From contig JABHKC010000149.1 of assembly GCA_018692315.1 (NCBI GenBank), positions 20,163 to 84,162 on the forward strand: a stretch of DNA of 64,000 bases, given 5' to 3'. Of this stretch, positions 9,801-17,640 are shown one piece after another. Within the stretch, counting starts at the first letter, position 1, and each line of letters starts with the position of its first letter. The notes beneath the pieces are model-generated. The model was not told the origin of the DNA. It did no database searches and was given only the letters and a program-made list of their open reading frames with translations. Position numbers and translations under genes: made by a program. The stretch is from Bacteroidota bacterium. GTDB taxonomy: Bacteria > Bacteroidota > Bacteroidia > Bacteroidales > JABHKC01.

Positions 9801-11402
9801 GCAAAGTCTTTCACTCACAATCTTCAAACAGAAGATGTAGAAGTTCGAGCCTACGATGCAAAAGGCATCAACATTGCCGGACAGCAAAAAGTTGTTAGCG
9901 AAAATCGTGTAACTTTTAAGGTAATGAAAGATTACGAAAATGCACGTGTCGAAATAAAAGGGAGAAAAGAAGTAAAACCAAATATTTTGAAGTTGATTGT
10001 AGAAAACACCGTAAATGTAATGATGGGTGTAAGAAATGTTTCAGTATCATATTCACAAAATAGCGGAACAATTCTTCCGGGCTATAACCCAAAAACCAAA
10101 TTTTTTGGCAACGAATCTTTCAATGGAAAATTAGCTCCAGGAGTTGGTTTTATTTTAGGACAACAAGATAAAGATTTGGCATTTACAGCACAAGACAATG
10201 GCTGGATTACTGCTGATTCTACGCTAAATGCTACTTTTGCAATGACAAATTCGCAAACCATCACCCTAAGAAGCTCAGTAGAGCCGGTTGCTAATATGAG
10301 AATCGATATCACTGCAAACCGCACTTTTTCCGAAAATGTTAACTATTTATTCAATCCTACCATTGGGAAATATGCATACGAAAACCAGATGGTTAATGGA
10401 AATTTCACTATGTCGGTAAACACTTGGGGAACTGCATTTCAAAACTCAGGCGATGATTATTCAACATCGGCAGCATTCGACGATTTCAAAAATTACCGTA
10501 TAACAATAGCCAAACGTTTGGCTTACGACAGAGCAGACGTTGACGATTCGTACGATCCAAGCCTTACCGAAAATGGTTTCCCAGACGGATATGGTCCAAC
10601 TTCCCAGCAAGTTATGATTCCTGCATTTTTGGCTGCATATACCGGACAAAGCCCTGAAAGAATATCTTTGGATCCGTTTCCTTCGGTATTATCATTACGC
10701 CCAAATTGGCGAATTAACTACGATGGGTTATCAAGAATTGAATTTCTGAAAAAATATTTTAACACCATTACTGTTGGTCACACCTACCGTTCTTCATACA
10801 ATATTGGTTCATATTCCAGAAATATTGATTATGTTGCCGAAGCCGGTATAGATGGTTTGAGCTTTGTACGAGACCAACTTCAAAATAACTTCATTGCCGA
10901 AAACGAAATCAACTCAGTTTCTATCAATGAGCAATTTTCTCCTCTCATCAATTTCGACATGACATGGATAAATAGTTTAACTTCAAAAGTTGAAATTAAA
11001 AAAACTCGAAATCTGACCATGAGTTTTTCAAACAATCAACTTACTGAGGTGAAAAACAATGAAATAATTATTGGTGGTGGATATAGAATAAAGGATTTAA
11101 CATTCAGAATGGGAACATTAGGTGGTCCTAAGAAAGAGTATAAAAGCGACCTAACTCTTCGAGCCGACTTATCAATTAGAACAGCCAGAACTGTTTTGCG
11201 TAAACTTGTAGAAGATGTAGATCAACTCACTTCAGGACAACGAGTAATTTCTATAGAAACGACCGCCGATTATGTTTTAAGCGACAGATTTAATGTTCGA
11301 TTTTTTATAAATTATTCGAATACAAAACCTTTCGTTTCACTTACGTACCCCCAAACAAATACCAAAGTTGGTTTCAGTGTTAGGTTTACTTTGGCAGGAT
11401 AA
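3843..11402 (+). CDS. sprA: SprA/Sov, outer-membrane translocon of the type IX secretion system
   Basis: A 2519-residue protein matching SprA (Sov in Porphyromonas), the giant outer-membrane beta-barrel through which T9SS cargo leaves the cell; the known proteins are about 2400-2500 residues. Residues 1-28 form a signal peptide. The body shows family features: LGPLAYQYDFTGG-type segments, SKSGVSYIDDFEGSQT (the conserved 'YIDDFEG' block), SGEIWLNELRLSEFDE, and a C-terminus of amphipathic strands ending in VGFSVRFTLAG. Position between ruvA and gcvH is, to my knowledge, conserved in many Bacteroidota. The only workable start is a TTG at 3843 with no ATG before residue 140, which is odd for such an important gene. 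A TAnnTTTG match at 3838-3845 overlaps that TTG and is probably fortuitous. If it were the real promoter, translation would have to begin elsewhere. Cargo for this channel is encoded at 24106, 25290, 37460 and 41208. Confidence 0.95.
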   Translation: MNRILKYSLASVIIVGFWTILLAGKSSAINFSEISLYIPEDTTATGDSLSTDTLGPLPFPFEDESTYPVDNAEQNPALFLNRPSNIISTVEYDDEANEYVFSQKIGTLNYRYPSSMTMEEYQEYEQRIAINEYFRERAKSESLGHQSGLLPKLHIGGDVFDKIFGSNTINIQPQGSAELIFGININKNDNPMLPERQRRTTTFDFDEKIQMNVTGQIGDKMNIQTNYNTESTFDFENKMNLAYEGKEDEIIQKIEAGDVTLPLSGSLITGSQSLFGLKTELQFGKLRVTTVFSQQKGEASVIEVEGGAQLSDFEVYADEYEANKHFFLSQYFKDRYDIALSILPIIQSAVNINKIEIWVTNKSGNFQESRNIVGFLDLGEANSSGEGINEDGTNVFNNSFISLNSYQDYFPDNEVNDLYEKMTTDFSDVRDINNVSTLLGPLAYQYDFTGGQDYEKIENARKLSTSEYTFHPQLGYISLNSALNADEVLAVAYEYTASGQIFQVGEFSSEVSLDSSSSTPALFLKLLKGTYLSPTILVANKRKINPTWELVMKNIYAIGAYQVNQQDFQLHVMYQDDKTGTAVNYLSEGQQPPSGINGEILLNVLNLDNLNSNNDPQPDGVFDFVNGITINTSNGRIIFPVREPFGSHLRKQINDDAIADKYVFEELYDSTQSVARQIAEKNKFYLEGTYQSASSSEITLNALNVPQGSVKVTSGGMQLTEGQDYTVDYTMGRVKIINEGLLQSGTPIKISLESNSLFNIQSKTLVGTHLDYRVSNDFNLGATMLNLTERPLTSKVNIGDEPISNTIWGVDGTYRTDVPFITKAIDFLPLLETKEKSTVSVTGEFAHLIPGHSKALSKSGVSYIDDFEGSQTAIDIRTWAAWGLASTPQLQDDMFPEASLTDNLAYGYNRAKLGWYNIDPLFLRDEGVTPNHISNDDRSSHYVREIYEEEIFPNKENANGIPTSIAILNLAYYPEERGPYNYDVEPNEYSHGVSADGKLNEPDTRWAGIMRKITTNDFESANVEFIEFWMMDPFVEKADSNFVGGDLYFNLGNVSEDVLKDSRKSFENGLPTFDIQTAEDAELAYVDTTNWGRVPLVQSLVNAFDNDLQARQFQDVGLDGLRDEDETDFFADYIQSLAQVVDSNQNYSFFEDPSSDNYHYFRGTDYDNQEVGILDRYKKYNGLDGNSPTDDQSPEDYFTSGTITPDVEDINGDNTLSEAESYYQYRIPITRQNLQYDKKYITDEIEHTETLKNGQKSKVTWYQFKIPIYEPEQVIGSISDFKSIRFIRMFLKNFDQDIILRFATLDLVRGEWRKYNLSLKEGGENLMHPQPTDASFDVSAINIEENGSKTPVNYILPPGIDRVIDPTNPQLRQLNEQSIVLKVLDLADGDARAAYKNVTMDVRQYKRLQLEVHAEEINNYPLNDKELYVFIRLGSDYKQNYYEYEVPLVLTPPGNYDNDEYEDRLIVWPDENRIDLRFSLFQDVKQERNDKMRESNSTVQLTTPYYIMDGENKVTVTGNPNLSNVRTIMLGIRNPNDADNDDPHSGEIWLNELRLSEFDETGGWAANARVMTKLADLGTVTVAGSTSKPGFGSIEKKVSERQKEEMLQYDISSNLELGKFFPQKAGIRIPVYLGLSESVTNPQYNPLDPDIPLSAAINNAKTQEERDSIKHYSQDYTKRKSVNFTNVKVTKGGQSKPKVYDLSNWSLTYSYNELFSRNVNTEFSLRKDYHGAISYNYNTRPKNIQPFKKSKSKFLKSSAMRLIKDFNFYYLPQQMSFRTNLDRMYQETKLRNINSPNIIIPTTFQKDFSWNRMYDLKYDLSRTFKLDFSATNIARIDEPEGKIDKDDDDYEWKRDSIVQNLYDFGRTTNYRHSINANWNVPINKIPILNFMSANARYNATYDWTTGPIMPDSLNIDLGNTIKNSNTLQVTPQINFQNLYNKVKYLKEINKKYRKGKSRNNKTTKQKEKETELVVYEKKNVTFKSNVAKSFTHNLQTEDVEVRAYDAKGINIAGQQKVVSENRVTFKVMKDYENARVEIKGRKEVKPNILKLIVENTVNVMMGVRNVSVSYSQNSGTILPGYNPKTKFFGNESFNGKLAPGVGFILGQQDKDLAFTAQDNGWITADSTLNATFAMTNSQTITLRSSVEPVANMRIDITANRTFSENVNYLFNPTIGKYAYENQMVNGNFTMSVNTWGTAFQNSGDDYSTSAAFDDFKNYRITIAKRLAYDRADVDDSYDPSLTENGFPDGYGPTSQQVMIPAFLAAYTGQSPERISLDPFPSVLSLRPNWRINYDGLSRIEFLKKYFNTITVGHTYRSSYNIGSYSRNIDYVAEAGIDGLSFVRDQLQNNFIAENEINSVSINEQFSPLINFDMTWINSLTSKVEIKKTRNLTMSFSNNQLTEVKNNEIIIGGGYRIKDLTFRMGTLGGPKKEYKSDLTLRADLSIRTARTVLRKLVEDVDQLTSGQRVISIETTADYVLSDRFNVRFFINYSNTKPFVSLTYPQTNTKVGFSVRFTLAG

Positions 11403-11527
11403 ATTCTTCTGCATTACGTAGTTTTCTGATTTGTAAAAAAGTTCTCTTCGAAAATTAAGAACTGTAATATCTTAAGTCAAAGCCTAAAAACTGAAAAACA
11501 TCATTTTATTTTCGTTATAATTATTTT

Positions 11528-11535
11528 ATTTTTGC
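11528..11535 (+). promoter_or_regulatory. Putative -7 promoter element of gcvH
   Basis: TATTTTTG matches TAnnTTTG and lies 42 bp before the gcvH ATG, in the 175-bp gap after sprA. It suggests gcvH can be transcribed independently of sprA. No clear -33 element is seen. Confidence 0.4.
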
Positions 11536-11577
11536 TCACTAAAAATTTATTAATAGTATTTATTAAAATATAAAAAA

Positions 11578-11955
11578 ATGAATGTTCCAGAAAATTTAAA
11601 ATTTACAAAAGATCACGAGTGGCTGCGAGTTGAGGGCGAAAATGTATATATTGGAATTACCGAATTTGCTCAGGGAGAGCTTGGCGATATTGTATTTATC
11701 GAAATCGAAACCGAAGGCGAAACGCTCGAACAAGGCGAAACTTTCGGAACAATCGAAGCCGTAAAAACTGTTTCTGACATGTTTATGCCCATTTCAGGTG
11801 AAGTTCTTGAAGTAAATGAATCACTTGAAGACGAGCCTGAAAGTGTAAATAAAGATCCTTATGGAGAAGGCTGGATGATTAAAATTTCTTTGAACGATGC
11901 TTCAGAATTAGATTCTCTTCTTTCTGCCGAGCAATACAAAGAACTTATTTCATAA
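11578..11955 (+). CDS. gcvH: Glycine cleavage system H protein
   Basis: A 125-residue H protein, the lipoylated shuttle that carries the aminomethyl group between the P and T proteins of glycine cleavage. The lipoyl-attachment lysine is Lys63 in the family motif GTIEAVKTVSDMFMPISGEV. The N-terminal FTKDHEWLRVEG and the C-terminal GEGWMIKI blocks are also canonical. The length is normal. The other glycine-cleavage genes (gcvP, gcvT) are absent from the window, so its partners are encoded elsewhere. A strong hairpin terminator follows. Confidence 0.97.
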   Translation: MNVPENLKFTKDHEWLRVEGENVYIGITEFAQGELGDIVFIEIETEGETLEQGETFGTIEAVKTVSDMFMPISGEVLEVNESLEDEPESVNKDPYGEGWMIKISLNDASELDSLLSAEQYKELIS

Positions 11956-11986
11956 AAACGATAGTAGATATCTTACTTTCAAAAAG

Positions 11987-12066
11987 CCTGCTTTAAATAC
12001 ATTTTTGTAAAAAATTGATTGCAAAATTAAGTTTTTACAAAAATGGCTAAGCAGGTTTTTCTATTT
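11987..12066 (+). terminator. Two-tier hairpin terminator after gcvH
   Basis: An outer stem (CCTGCTT 11987-11993 with AAGCAGG 12049-12055) encloses a perfect 14-bp inner stem (12000-12013 with 12032-12045). It is followed by a TTTTT run. This should end gcvH transcription. Confidence 0.75.
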
Positions 12067-12109
12067 TATTTTTTTAACTTTATGAATTTCAAACCTTAAT
12101 TTTTATAAA

Positions 12110-12514
12110 ATGCAGGAAGTAATAAAAATTAGTACAGACAAACATAATGGATTGTACGATATTACTGAAGAAACAAAGTTGATTGTAAAAAAAAGTAAAA
12201 TTAGAAATGGAATTGTAAATATTTATGTTCAAGGAGCTACAGCAGCCATAATGATTCAGGAAAACTGGGATTATTCGGTTCAGAATGATGTAATTAGCCT
12301 TTTAAGAAATCTTATTCCGTCAGGAGTTTGGGAACACGATGCCCAAGACGGAAATGGCGACTCTCACCTTAAAGCCGGAATCATCGGGCCTAGCGAGACA
12401 ATTCCAATCATCAACGGAAATCTAGGATTATCGACATGGCAAAATATTTTTGTTTGCGAATTCGATGGCCCAAGAGATAGTAGAAATATTGTTGTAACAA
12501 TTTTAGCAAGCTGA
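12110..12514 (+). CDS. YjbQ family (UPF0047) protein
   Basis: A 134-residue member of the YjbQ/UPF0047 family, small beta-sandwich proteins. Some members are annotated as secondary thiamine-phosphate synthase because of a weak activity seen in E. coli YjbQ; the true role is unsettled. The diagnostic motif is WEHDAQDGNGDSHLKAG, with the conserved histidines and aspartates, followed by GPSETIPIINGNLGLSTWQ and the end VCEFDGPR. The protein is cytoplasmic and of normal length. It stands alone between gcvH and the acyl-CoA synthetase gene, with gaps of about 150-190 bp on each side. Confidence 0.88.
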   Translation: MQEVIKISTDKHNGLYDITEETKLIVKKSKIRNGIVNIYVQGATAAIMIQENWDYSVQNDVISLLRNLIPSGVWEHDAQDGNGDSHLKAGIIGPSETIPIINGNLGLSTWQNIFVCEFDGPRDSRNIVVTILAS

Positions 12515-12668
12515 AAATCATGAAATTGTAGATTAAATATTTTGTCGATAGTAATATTACATTCAATTTTTAATCACTCAAGAATCTTTCTGTTTTTGTA
12601 AATTTAAAGACAAATAAAGTGAAGCATTATATTCGAATTTGTCATTTCTAATTTCTAATTTTTTTAAA

Positions 12669-12676
12669 TACATTTG
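12669..12676 (+). promoter_or_regulatory. -7 promoter element deciding the start of the acyl-CoA synthetase gene
   Basis: TACATTTG is an exact TAnnTTTG box, 31 bp before the ATG at 12708. The alternative TTG at 12687 would lie almost at the predicted transcript start. The ATG, preceded by an A-rich leader like that of gcvH, is preferred. Confidence 0.45.
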
Positions 12677-12707
12677 TCCATAAAATTTGTTAATAAAATA
12701 TAAAAAA

Positions 12708-14765
12708 ATGGTAAACAAACAATTATTATTTCCTGATAGTATTGTAGTAATTGGAGGCTCAAACGATATAAAAAAGCCCGGCGGAAAAGTCCTGAAAAAT
12801 CTTATTGAAGGAAAGTTTAAAGGTGATTTGTATGTTACAAATCCAAAAGAAACCTTAGTCCAAGGGATTGTAAGTTATACTGATCCATTCGAGTTACCAT
12901 TTGTCGATTTAGCTATAATTGCAATTGCTGCAAAATATATTTTAAAAACAATTACTCTACTCGCAAAACAGAAAAATACCAAAGCATTTATTATTTTATC
13001 AGCAGGATTTAGCGAAGAAGGAGAGGAAGGAAAAATTCTTGAGCAAAAAATTGTTGACATAATTGACAGTGTTGGCGGTTCATTAATTGGACCTAATTGC
13101 ATTGGTGCTCTGTCGCCTGAATATCATGGAGTTTTCACAAGTCCTATTCCAAAATTGGATTTGAATGGTTGCGATTTTATCTCCGGTTCAGGAGCTACAG
13201 CTTGTTTCATTATGGAAACAGGAATTCCAAAAGGATTACCTTTTGCACGAGTTTTTTCGGTAGGAAATTCAGCCCAGATGGGTGTTGAAGAAATATTGGA
13301 ATATATGGATCATACTTTTGATCCTCACAAAAGCCCGCGAGTAAAACTGTTATATCTGGAAACTATTACGAAACCTAAATTACTCTTAAAGCATGCTAGC
13401 TCGCTTATTGCAAAAGGTTGCAAAATTGCAGCTATCAAGGCTGGAAGTTCCGAGGCTGGAAGTCGTGCAGCTTCCTCCCATACCGGAGCATTGGCAAGCT
13501 CTGATGAAGCAGTAAATGCTCTTTTCCGAAAAGCAGGAATTGTGAGATGCGAAGGTCGGGACGAATTAGCAACAGTTGCTTCAGTATTTTTACATAAAAA
13601 GTTTGTTGGGAAAAATATTGCTATAATTAGCCATGCTGGTGGACCTGCAGTTATGCTAACTGATGTTTTATCAAATGGTGGCTTGTCAATTCCTCATATT
13701 GAAAATCCTGCCAGCCAAGAGTTATTAGAACATCTTTACCCTGGTTCGTCGGTCGCCAATCCTATCGATTTCCTTGCAACAGGAAATGCAGAACAGTTAG
13801 GAATAATTATTGATTACGTTGATAACAAATTCGACGAAATTGATGCAATGATAGTGATTTTCGGCACTGCCGGACTTACAAAAGTTTTTGATGTCTATAA
13901 TGTTTTGAATGAAAAAATGAAAACTTCAAAAAAACCTATTTATCCTGTTCTACCTTCGGTTCATACCGCAAAAGAAGAGATAGAAGAATTTCTCGAATAT
14001 GGTAGAATGTTTTTTGCTGATGAAGCATTACTGGGAAAAGCAATTGTTAATATTGCAAATACTCTGCCACCACAACCTTCAAATATTGATATTCCAAAAA
14101 TTAATAAACTTTCAATTCGAAAAATAATTGATGAGTCAGACGAAGGATATCTCTCACCTGAAAATGTCCAGAAATTAATAGATGCCTGCGGAATTGACAG
14201 AGCAGAAGAAGTAGTAACTTCAACAAAAAAAGAAGCTGTTGAGTTTTTTGAAAAACAAAACACTCCTATTGTAATGAAAGTTGTGGGACCAGTACATAAA
14301 TCAGATGTTGGAGGAGTTATTCTAAATGTTAATTCTAAAAAACAAGTTGAAAATGAATTCGACAGAATGATAAAAATTGAAGATACAACAGCAATTTTAC
14401 TTCAACCAATGCTAAGCGGTACAGAACTTTTCGTTGGAGCCAAATTTGAAGAGAATTTTGGACATCAAATACTCTGCGGACTTGGAGGTGTTTTTATTGA
14501 GGTGTTAAAAGATGTATCTTTTGGCTTGAGCCCAATTTCTAAAGATGAAGCAAATTATATGATAAAAAGCCTGAAAAGCTATAAAATAATACAAGGAGTG
14601 CGAGGGCAAGAACCTATTAATGAAGAGAAATTTATTGATGTAATTACTCGCATTTCTGCATTAGTGGAAATCGCACCTGAGATTGCTGAAATGGATATTA
14701 ATCCTCTACTTGGAAAATTAGATAAAATTGTGGCTGTTGATGCTCGAATTAGAATTGAGAAATGA
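12708..14765 (+). CDS. ADP-forming acyl-CoA synthetase (acetate-CoA ligase type), fused alpha-beta subunits
   Basis: A 685-residue NDP-forming acyl-CoA synthetase. These enzymes interconvert acyl-CoA + ADP + phosphate with acid + ATP + CoA, often conserving energy from acetyl-CoA during fermentation. Domains in order: a CoA-binding Rossmann domain (PDSIVVIGGSNDIKKPGGKV, residues about 8-130), ligase/flavodoxin-like domains (GPNCIGALSPEY, SGSGATACFI), and a C-terminal ATP-grasp domain (about 470-685, ending EMDINPLLGKLDKIVAVDAR). The phospho-accepting histidine is His258 in SSHTGALAS. Fusion of both subunits in one chain is a known arrangement in this family. It is probably an acetate- or propionate-producing enzyme, but the substrate cannot be read from sequence. 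Confidence 0.88.
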   Translation: MVNKQLLFPDSIVVIGGSNDIKKPGGKVLKNLIEGKFKGDLYVTNPKETLVQGIVSYTDPFELPFVDLAIIAIAAKYILKTITLLAKQKNTKAFIILSAGFSEEGEEGKILEQKIVDIIDSVGGSLIGPNCIGALSPEYHGVFTSPIPKLDLNGCDFISGSGATACFIMETGIPKGLPFARVFSVGNSAQMGVEEILEYMDHTFDPHKSPRVKLLYLETITKPKLLLKHASSLIAKGCKIAAIKAGSSEAGSRAASSHTGALASSDEAVNALFRKAGIVRCEGRDELATVASVFLHKKFVGKNIAIISHAGGPAVMLTDVLSNGGLSIPHIENPASQELLEHLYPGSSVANPIDFLATGNAEQLGIIIDYVDNKFDEIDAMIVIFGTAGLTKVFDVYNVLNEKMKTSKKPIYPVLPSVHTAKEEIEEFLEYGRMFFADEALLGKAIVNIANTLPPQPSNIDIPKINKLSIRKIIDESDEGYLSPENVQKLIDACGIDRAEEVVTSTKKEAVEFFEKQNTPIVMKVVGPVHKSDVGGVILNVNSKKQVENEFDRMIKIEDTTAILLQPMLSGTELFVGAKFEENFGHQILCGLGGVFIEVLKDVSFGLSPISKDEANYMIKSLKSYKIIQGVRGQEPINEEKFIDVITRISALVEIAPEIAEMDINPLLGKLDKIVAVDARIRIEK

Positions 14766-14828
14766 TGAGTCAATATTTTATATTCCACTATATTAGATAT
14801 TTAAACCATATTTCAATATATAATAAAT

Positions 14829-16220
14829 ATGAATAAATTATTCATCTTATTTTTTTCTGTTTCTACAATATTTCTACAAGCTCAAGAAGTAATTTTATTT
14901 GAAGATTTTGAAAATGCCAATATACCAAAAAATTGGAAAACCACGCAAGCTGCCGGTTCAATTGGTTGGAATTTTGGAGAAGATCTCGGTTGGCCTATTC
15001 CATGGCACTCAAACTATGCTGCCTCATTAGAATCTGAAAATGTTGATGCAGATTTAAGCATGGACTATTTGTACCTACCAATTCTTGATTTATCAAAATT
15101 TGTAAATATTAATTTAGAATTAGAGGCATTTAATCCCGGAGTAAAAGGCTCGAGCGGACATATTTTAATAAGTTTTGGCACAAACAAAGAATTGATAAAT
15201 TTTCGGACTCTAAATTTTGATGAACATAATTGGAATAAAGTTTCGCTAAGTCTTGACGAATTTAAGATGATGAAAAATGTTCAAATAGTATTTCATCATA
15301 ACGATAACGGAACTTGGGCAACTTGTTTCGCAATCGACAATGTAAAAATTACGGGCACTCGTTTATTAGAAAATAACCTTGCGATTGTTGAATTAATTCA
15401 TCCTCAGTCGAATTGCGATATAACAGACAATGAAAATGTTGTTATTGAAGTTCAAAATCTTAGTTTAAAATCAATATCAGAATTTTCAGTTTCATACTCG
15501 CTCGATTTCGGTAAAAATTTTGTAAACGAACAATTTAATAAAACTATCGAAGCCGGGCAAAAAAAAGAAATAACTTTCAAGAAACAAGAATCCTTCCTTT
15601 CAGGGAAATACGATTTTTTGATAGTTGGAAATTTGCAAAACGATATGAAAACTGCTGATGATACCATACTGCGAAAAATTACAAATCCAACAATAGCAGA
15701 ATTCCCATTTGAAGAAACATTTGAAAATGGACTTTCGGAATATTTCGAAAGCAATTACGGAATAGATTCTTACGCTCAGATAAAAGAACAAAACGGAAAC
15801 TACATTTTCCAAATGCAAGGCGGTACACATAATAATTGGCAAGGAACACCAGACAATATCGACTCTGATTATGCCTGGAATATAAACACCGAACATCATA
15901 CAACATTAAGCACAGTCTGCGAAATAGATGCAACAAACATCAAAAAGCTTTATTTAAAATTCGAATTAAAACAAACCTCAAGCAATTCCTTAAAATACAG
16001 TTGGTTTAGAGTTATGATAAACAATGAGGCAATTTCAAGTACTGAAGAAACCGAAAATTTTCACCCCAAAACTCAAATTGATGACAATTTTGAAACCGTA
16101 ATTTTTGACCTTTCGAAATTTGCCGGCAAGAAGTTTTCCATAAGTTTTCAATCTTCTTGCAAATTCGATAAGTTTGATACTATTGAAATTGATAATATTT
16201 GGATTTGGGAAGAGAATTGA
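14829..16220 (+). CDS. Secreted protein with two MAM-like (choice-of-anchor J) domains
   Basis: A 463-residue exported protein that I recognise only at domain level. Residues 1-18 are a signal peptide ending in LQAQ. The next segment (about 20-180) is a jelly-roll domain of the choice-of-anchor J/MAM-like type: LFEDFENANIPKNWKTTQ, then IGWNFGEDLG, then the family ending CFAIDNVKITG. A CARDB-like stalk (NLAIVELIHPQSNCDITDNE, about 185-290) leads to a second lectin-like jelly roll (FPFEETFENGLSEYF to DTIEIDNIWIWEEN). There is no T9SS sorting domain, so it may stay periplasmic or be attached another way. It starts 63 bp after the preceding gene. It probably binds glycans or cell-surface partners. 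Confidence 0.7.
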   Translation: MNKLFILFFSVSTIFLQAQEVILFEDFENANIPKNWKTTQAAGSIGWNFGEDLGWPIPWHSNYAASLESENVDADLSMDYLYLPILDLSKFVNINLELEAFNPGVKGSSGHILISFGTNKELINFRTLNFDEHNWNKVSLSLDEFKMMKNVQIVFHHNDNGTWATCFAIDNVKITGTRLLENNLAIVELIHPQSNCDITDNENVVIEVQNLSLKSISEFSVSYSLDFGKNFVNEQFNKTIEAGQKKEITFKKQESFLSGKYDFLIVGNLQNDMKTADDTILRKITNPTIAEFPFEETFENGLSEYFESNYGIDSYAQIKEQNGNYIFQMQGGTHNNWQGTPDNIDSDYAWNINTEHHTTLSTVCEIDATNIKKLYLKFELKQTSSNSLKYSWFRVMINNEAISSTEETENFHPKTQIDDNFETVIFDLSKFAGKKFSISFQSSCKFDKFDTIEIDNIWIWEEN

Positions 16221-16232
16221 ACTAAATATTTC

Positions 16233-16268
16233 CCCGCTAAGCGAAGTATGGAAAAATTGCTTAGAGGG
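16233..16268. repeat. Imperfect palindrome, 'GCTAAGCGAAG' family
   Basis: CCCGCTAAGC (16233-16242) pairs with GCTTAGAGGG (16259-16268) with one mismatch. Related 'GCTAArCrAAr ... CTTCGCTTTC' sequences occur at 17751-17790 and 21342-21376. These look like copies of one short interspersed palindrome family in the accessory zone. Confidence 0.4.
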
Positions 16269-16324
16269 AGAGCCTGTAAAGTTAAAGCAGCATTTACTGC
16301 ATTGATAATAAAGGAAATAAAAAA

Positions 16325-16476
16325 ATTAGAAATTATATTTTAGTGTTCTTATTATTTTTATTTGTTTCTTGTGGAGGGAGTCTCCTGTAACTATAGACAT
16401 TGTTAATAAAAATGCAAAGAAGAACACAGGAGGAAAAGTTAAACCTATTGAGCTTAGGTTTAATTCCAAGGAATGA
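16325..16476 (+). pseudogene. Remnant of a small lipoprotein gene
   Basis: One frame encodes a typical lipoprotein signal (ILVFLLFLFVSCGGS, with the lipobox cysteine) and hits a stop at 16388. A second frame continues from the same point as PVTIDIVNKNAKKNTGGKVK and ends in a TGA at 16474-16476 that overlaps the ATG of the next gene. No ATG start is present upstream. A single frameshift near 16383 would join the two halves, so I read this as a broken lipoprotein gene, or one affected by a sequencing error. Confidence 0.4.
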
Positions 16477-17015
16477 TAAGATTAAAAAAAATGAAATTGT
16501 ATCAGGAAGAATTACAAAATGAAATAGTTTCAGAACTAAACTCACTTATTGGGAAGAAGTTTGGGACTATTTATTCCAGTTATATTGCAATTGAAAATCA
16601 TATATTTCTTTCAAGAGAATATAGCATTTATTATAAAAATACTTGCTTCAATATTAGTCAAGTACAAAAAAGGACAAAGGAGGATTGTGATTACTATAAA
16701 TTAGAAATAGTAAAAAGTGATCGTCCTTCAATGTCAATATCCTATGACAAAGAGAGAAGAACTTTTACTGGATATGTAAGTTCAATAAGAGATTTTTACA
16801 GTGAAATTCTGCTTGATATTAAGTATTATAGAAAAGAAGAAACATGGGGTAGTGAAAAGCTGAGATATGTTAGTGCTTTAGTCTTTGTTTTTAAGAAAGG
16901 AAAGTTTATACTAAATATTGAAGAATCTGTGATTGAGAATATTGAATATTCCAAAGATAAGAATTATATTAAAGATATCTTGACTGATTGCAGTGAGATA
17001 AATTTTCTTCGTTAG
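16473..17015 (+). CDS. Hypothetical protein, 180 aa
   Basis: I do not recognise this protein. It has no signal peptide or membrane segment, is rich in charged and aromatic residues, and reads as a compact alpha/beta cytoplasmic protein (ELNSLIGKKFGTIYSS, ISYDKERRTFTGYVSS). Two starts are possible: the ATG at 16473, which overlaps the stop of the preceding lipoprotein remnant (ATGA), and the ATG at 16491 (MKLYQEEL). The overlap suggests translational coupling with what is now a broken gene. It lies in the accessory zone rich in palindromes and broken genes, so recent acquisition is plausible. Confidence 0.6.
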   Translation: MIRLKKMKLYQEELQNEIVSELNSLIGKKFGTIYSSYIAIENHIFLSREYSIYYKNTCFNISQVQKRTKEDCDYYKLEIVKSDRPSMSISYDKERRTFTGYVSSIRDFYSEILLDIKYYRKEETWGSEKLRYVSALVFVFKKGKFILNIEESVIENIEYSKDKNYIKDILTDCSEINFLR

Positions 17016-17041
17016 CACCCACGTTGGCCTACACATTCTTA

Positions 17042-17067
17042 AACAATTCTATAATAACTATTTCGAA
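17042..17067 (+). repeat. 26-bp repeat, copy 1 (downstream of the 180-aa gene)
   Basis: The 26-bp core ACAATTCTATAAnAACnATTTCGAAA recurs at 19388-19413 with two mismatches. Both copies lie shortly (26 and 48 bp) after the stop of a small hypothetical gene. Confidence 0.5.
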
Positions 17068-17262
17068 ACCCAGTATTATATACGATACTGGAGTTCGGTG
17101 TTCAGCAAATGATAAAAGTTAAGTATGGAAAGTTTGTTTTTTGTACATCCAAGATTCTTCGGGAATTATATAGATAGATGAAACCGCTTCTTTGTCCATT
17201 AATTTTTTGCCTCGGTCCTGAAGGAAGAAAATGTTGGACAAAAAAGCTAGATTGCAAGAAAT

Positions 17263-17640
17263 ATGGTTAAAATCGACAATATGTATTACGATAGTATTTC
17301 CTTCACTTTTCAAAAAGCGGAGGAATTACGAAAACATATGACCAAAGCTGAGATTATTTTATGGGAAGAACTCCGAAATAAAAAGTTATTGGACTTGAAA
17401 TTTCGAAGACAACATCCAATTAGCCGCTTTATTGCTGATTTTTACTGTCATAAATATAAGCTGGTTATAGAACTTGATGGAGAAATTCATCTCAAAAAGG
17501 ATGTTGCCATAAATGACAAAAATCGAGAAGAAGAAATTAAAAATCTGGGAATTAATATTTTACGTTTCAAAAACAATGAGGTGATAAACAATCTTGAAAG
17601 TGTTTTGCAACAAATATCTAATTTCTGTATTGCACAGTAG
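17263..17640 (+). CDS. DUF559 family endonuclease-like protein
   Basis: A 125-residue DUF559 protein, a family with a PD-(D/E)xK-type fold related to the very-short-patch repair endonuclease. The visible signature is the block AEIILWEELRNKKLLDLKFR, then RRQHPISRFIADFYC with the first acidic residue, then KLVIELDGEIHL holding the E-L-D-G core, and LRFKNNEVINNL near the end. It is full length for the family. Such genes are commonly solitary and often move between genomes. No methylase accompanies it, so a restriction role cannot be claimed. The in-frame ATG at 17281 (MYYDSISFTF) is an alternative start. Its stop codon coincides with the first base of a 17-bp inverted repeat. Confidence 0.85.
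   Translation: MVKIDNMYYDSISFTFQKAEELRKHMTKAEIILWEELRNKKLLDLKFRRQHPISRFIADFYCHKYKLVIELDGEIHLKKDVAINDKNREEEIKNLGINILRFKNNEVINNLESVLQQISNFCIAQ

Noticed and set aside
16311..16388. Possible start for the lipoprotein remnant in its own frame
   Set aside because: No ATG, GTG or TTG gives a sensible start; left as a broken gene.
17042..17067. Considered as an integron attC site together with 19388-19413
   Set aside because: The required paired core sites (GTTRRRY and RYYYAAC) are not both present, and there is no integrase.
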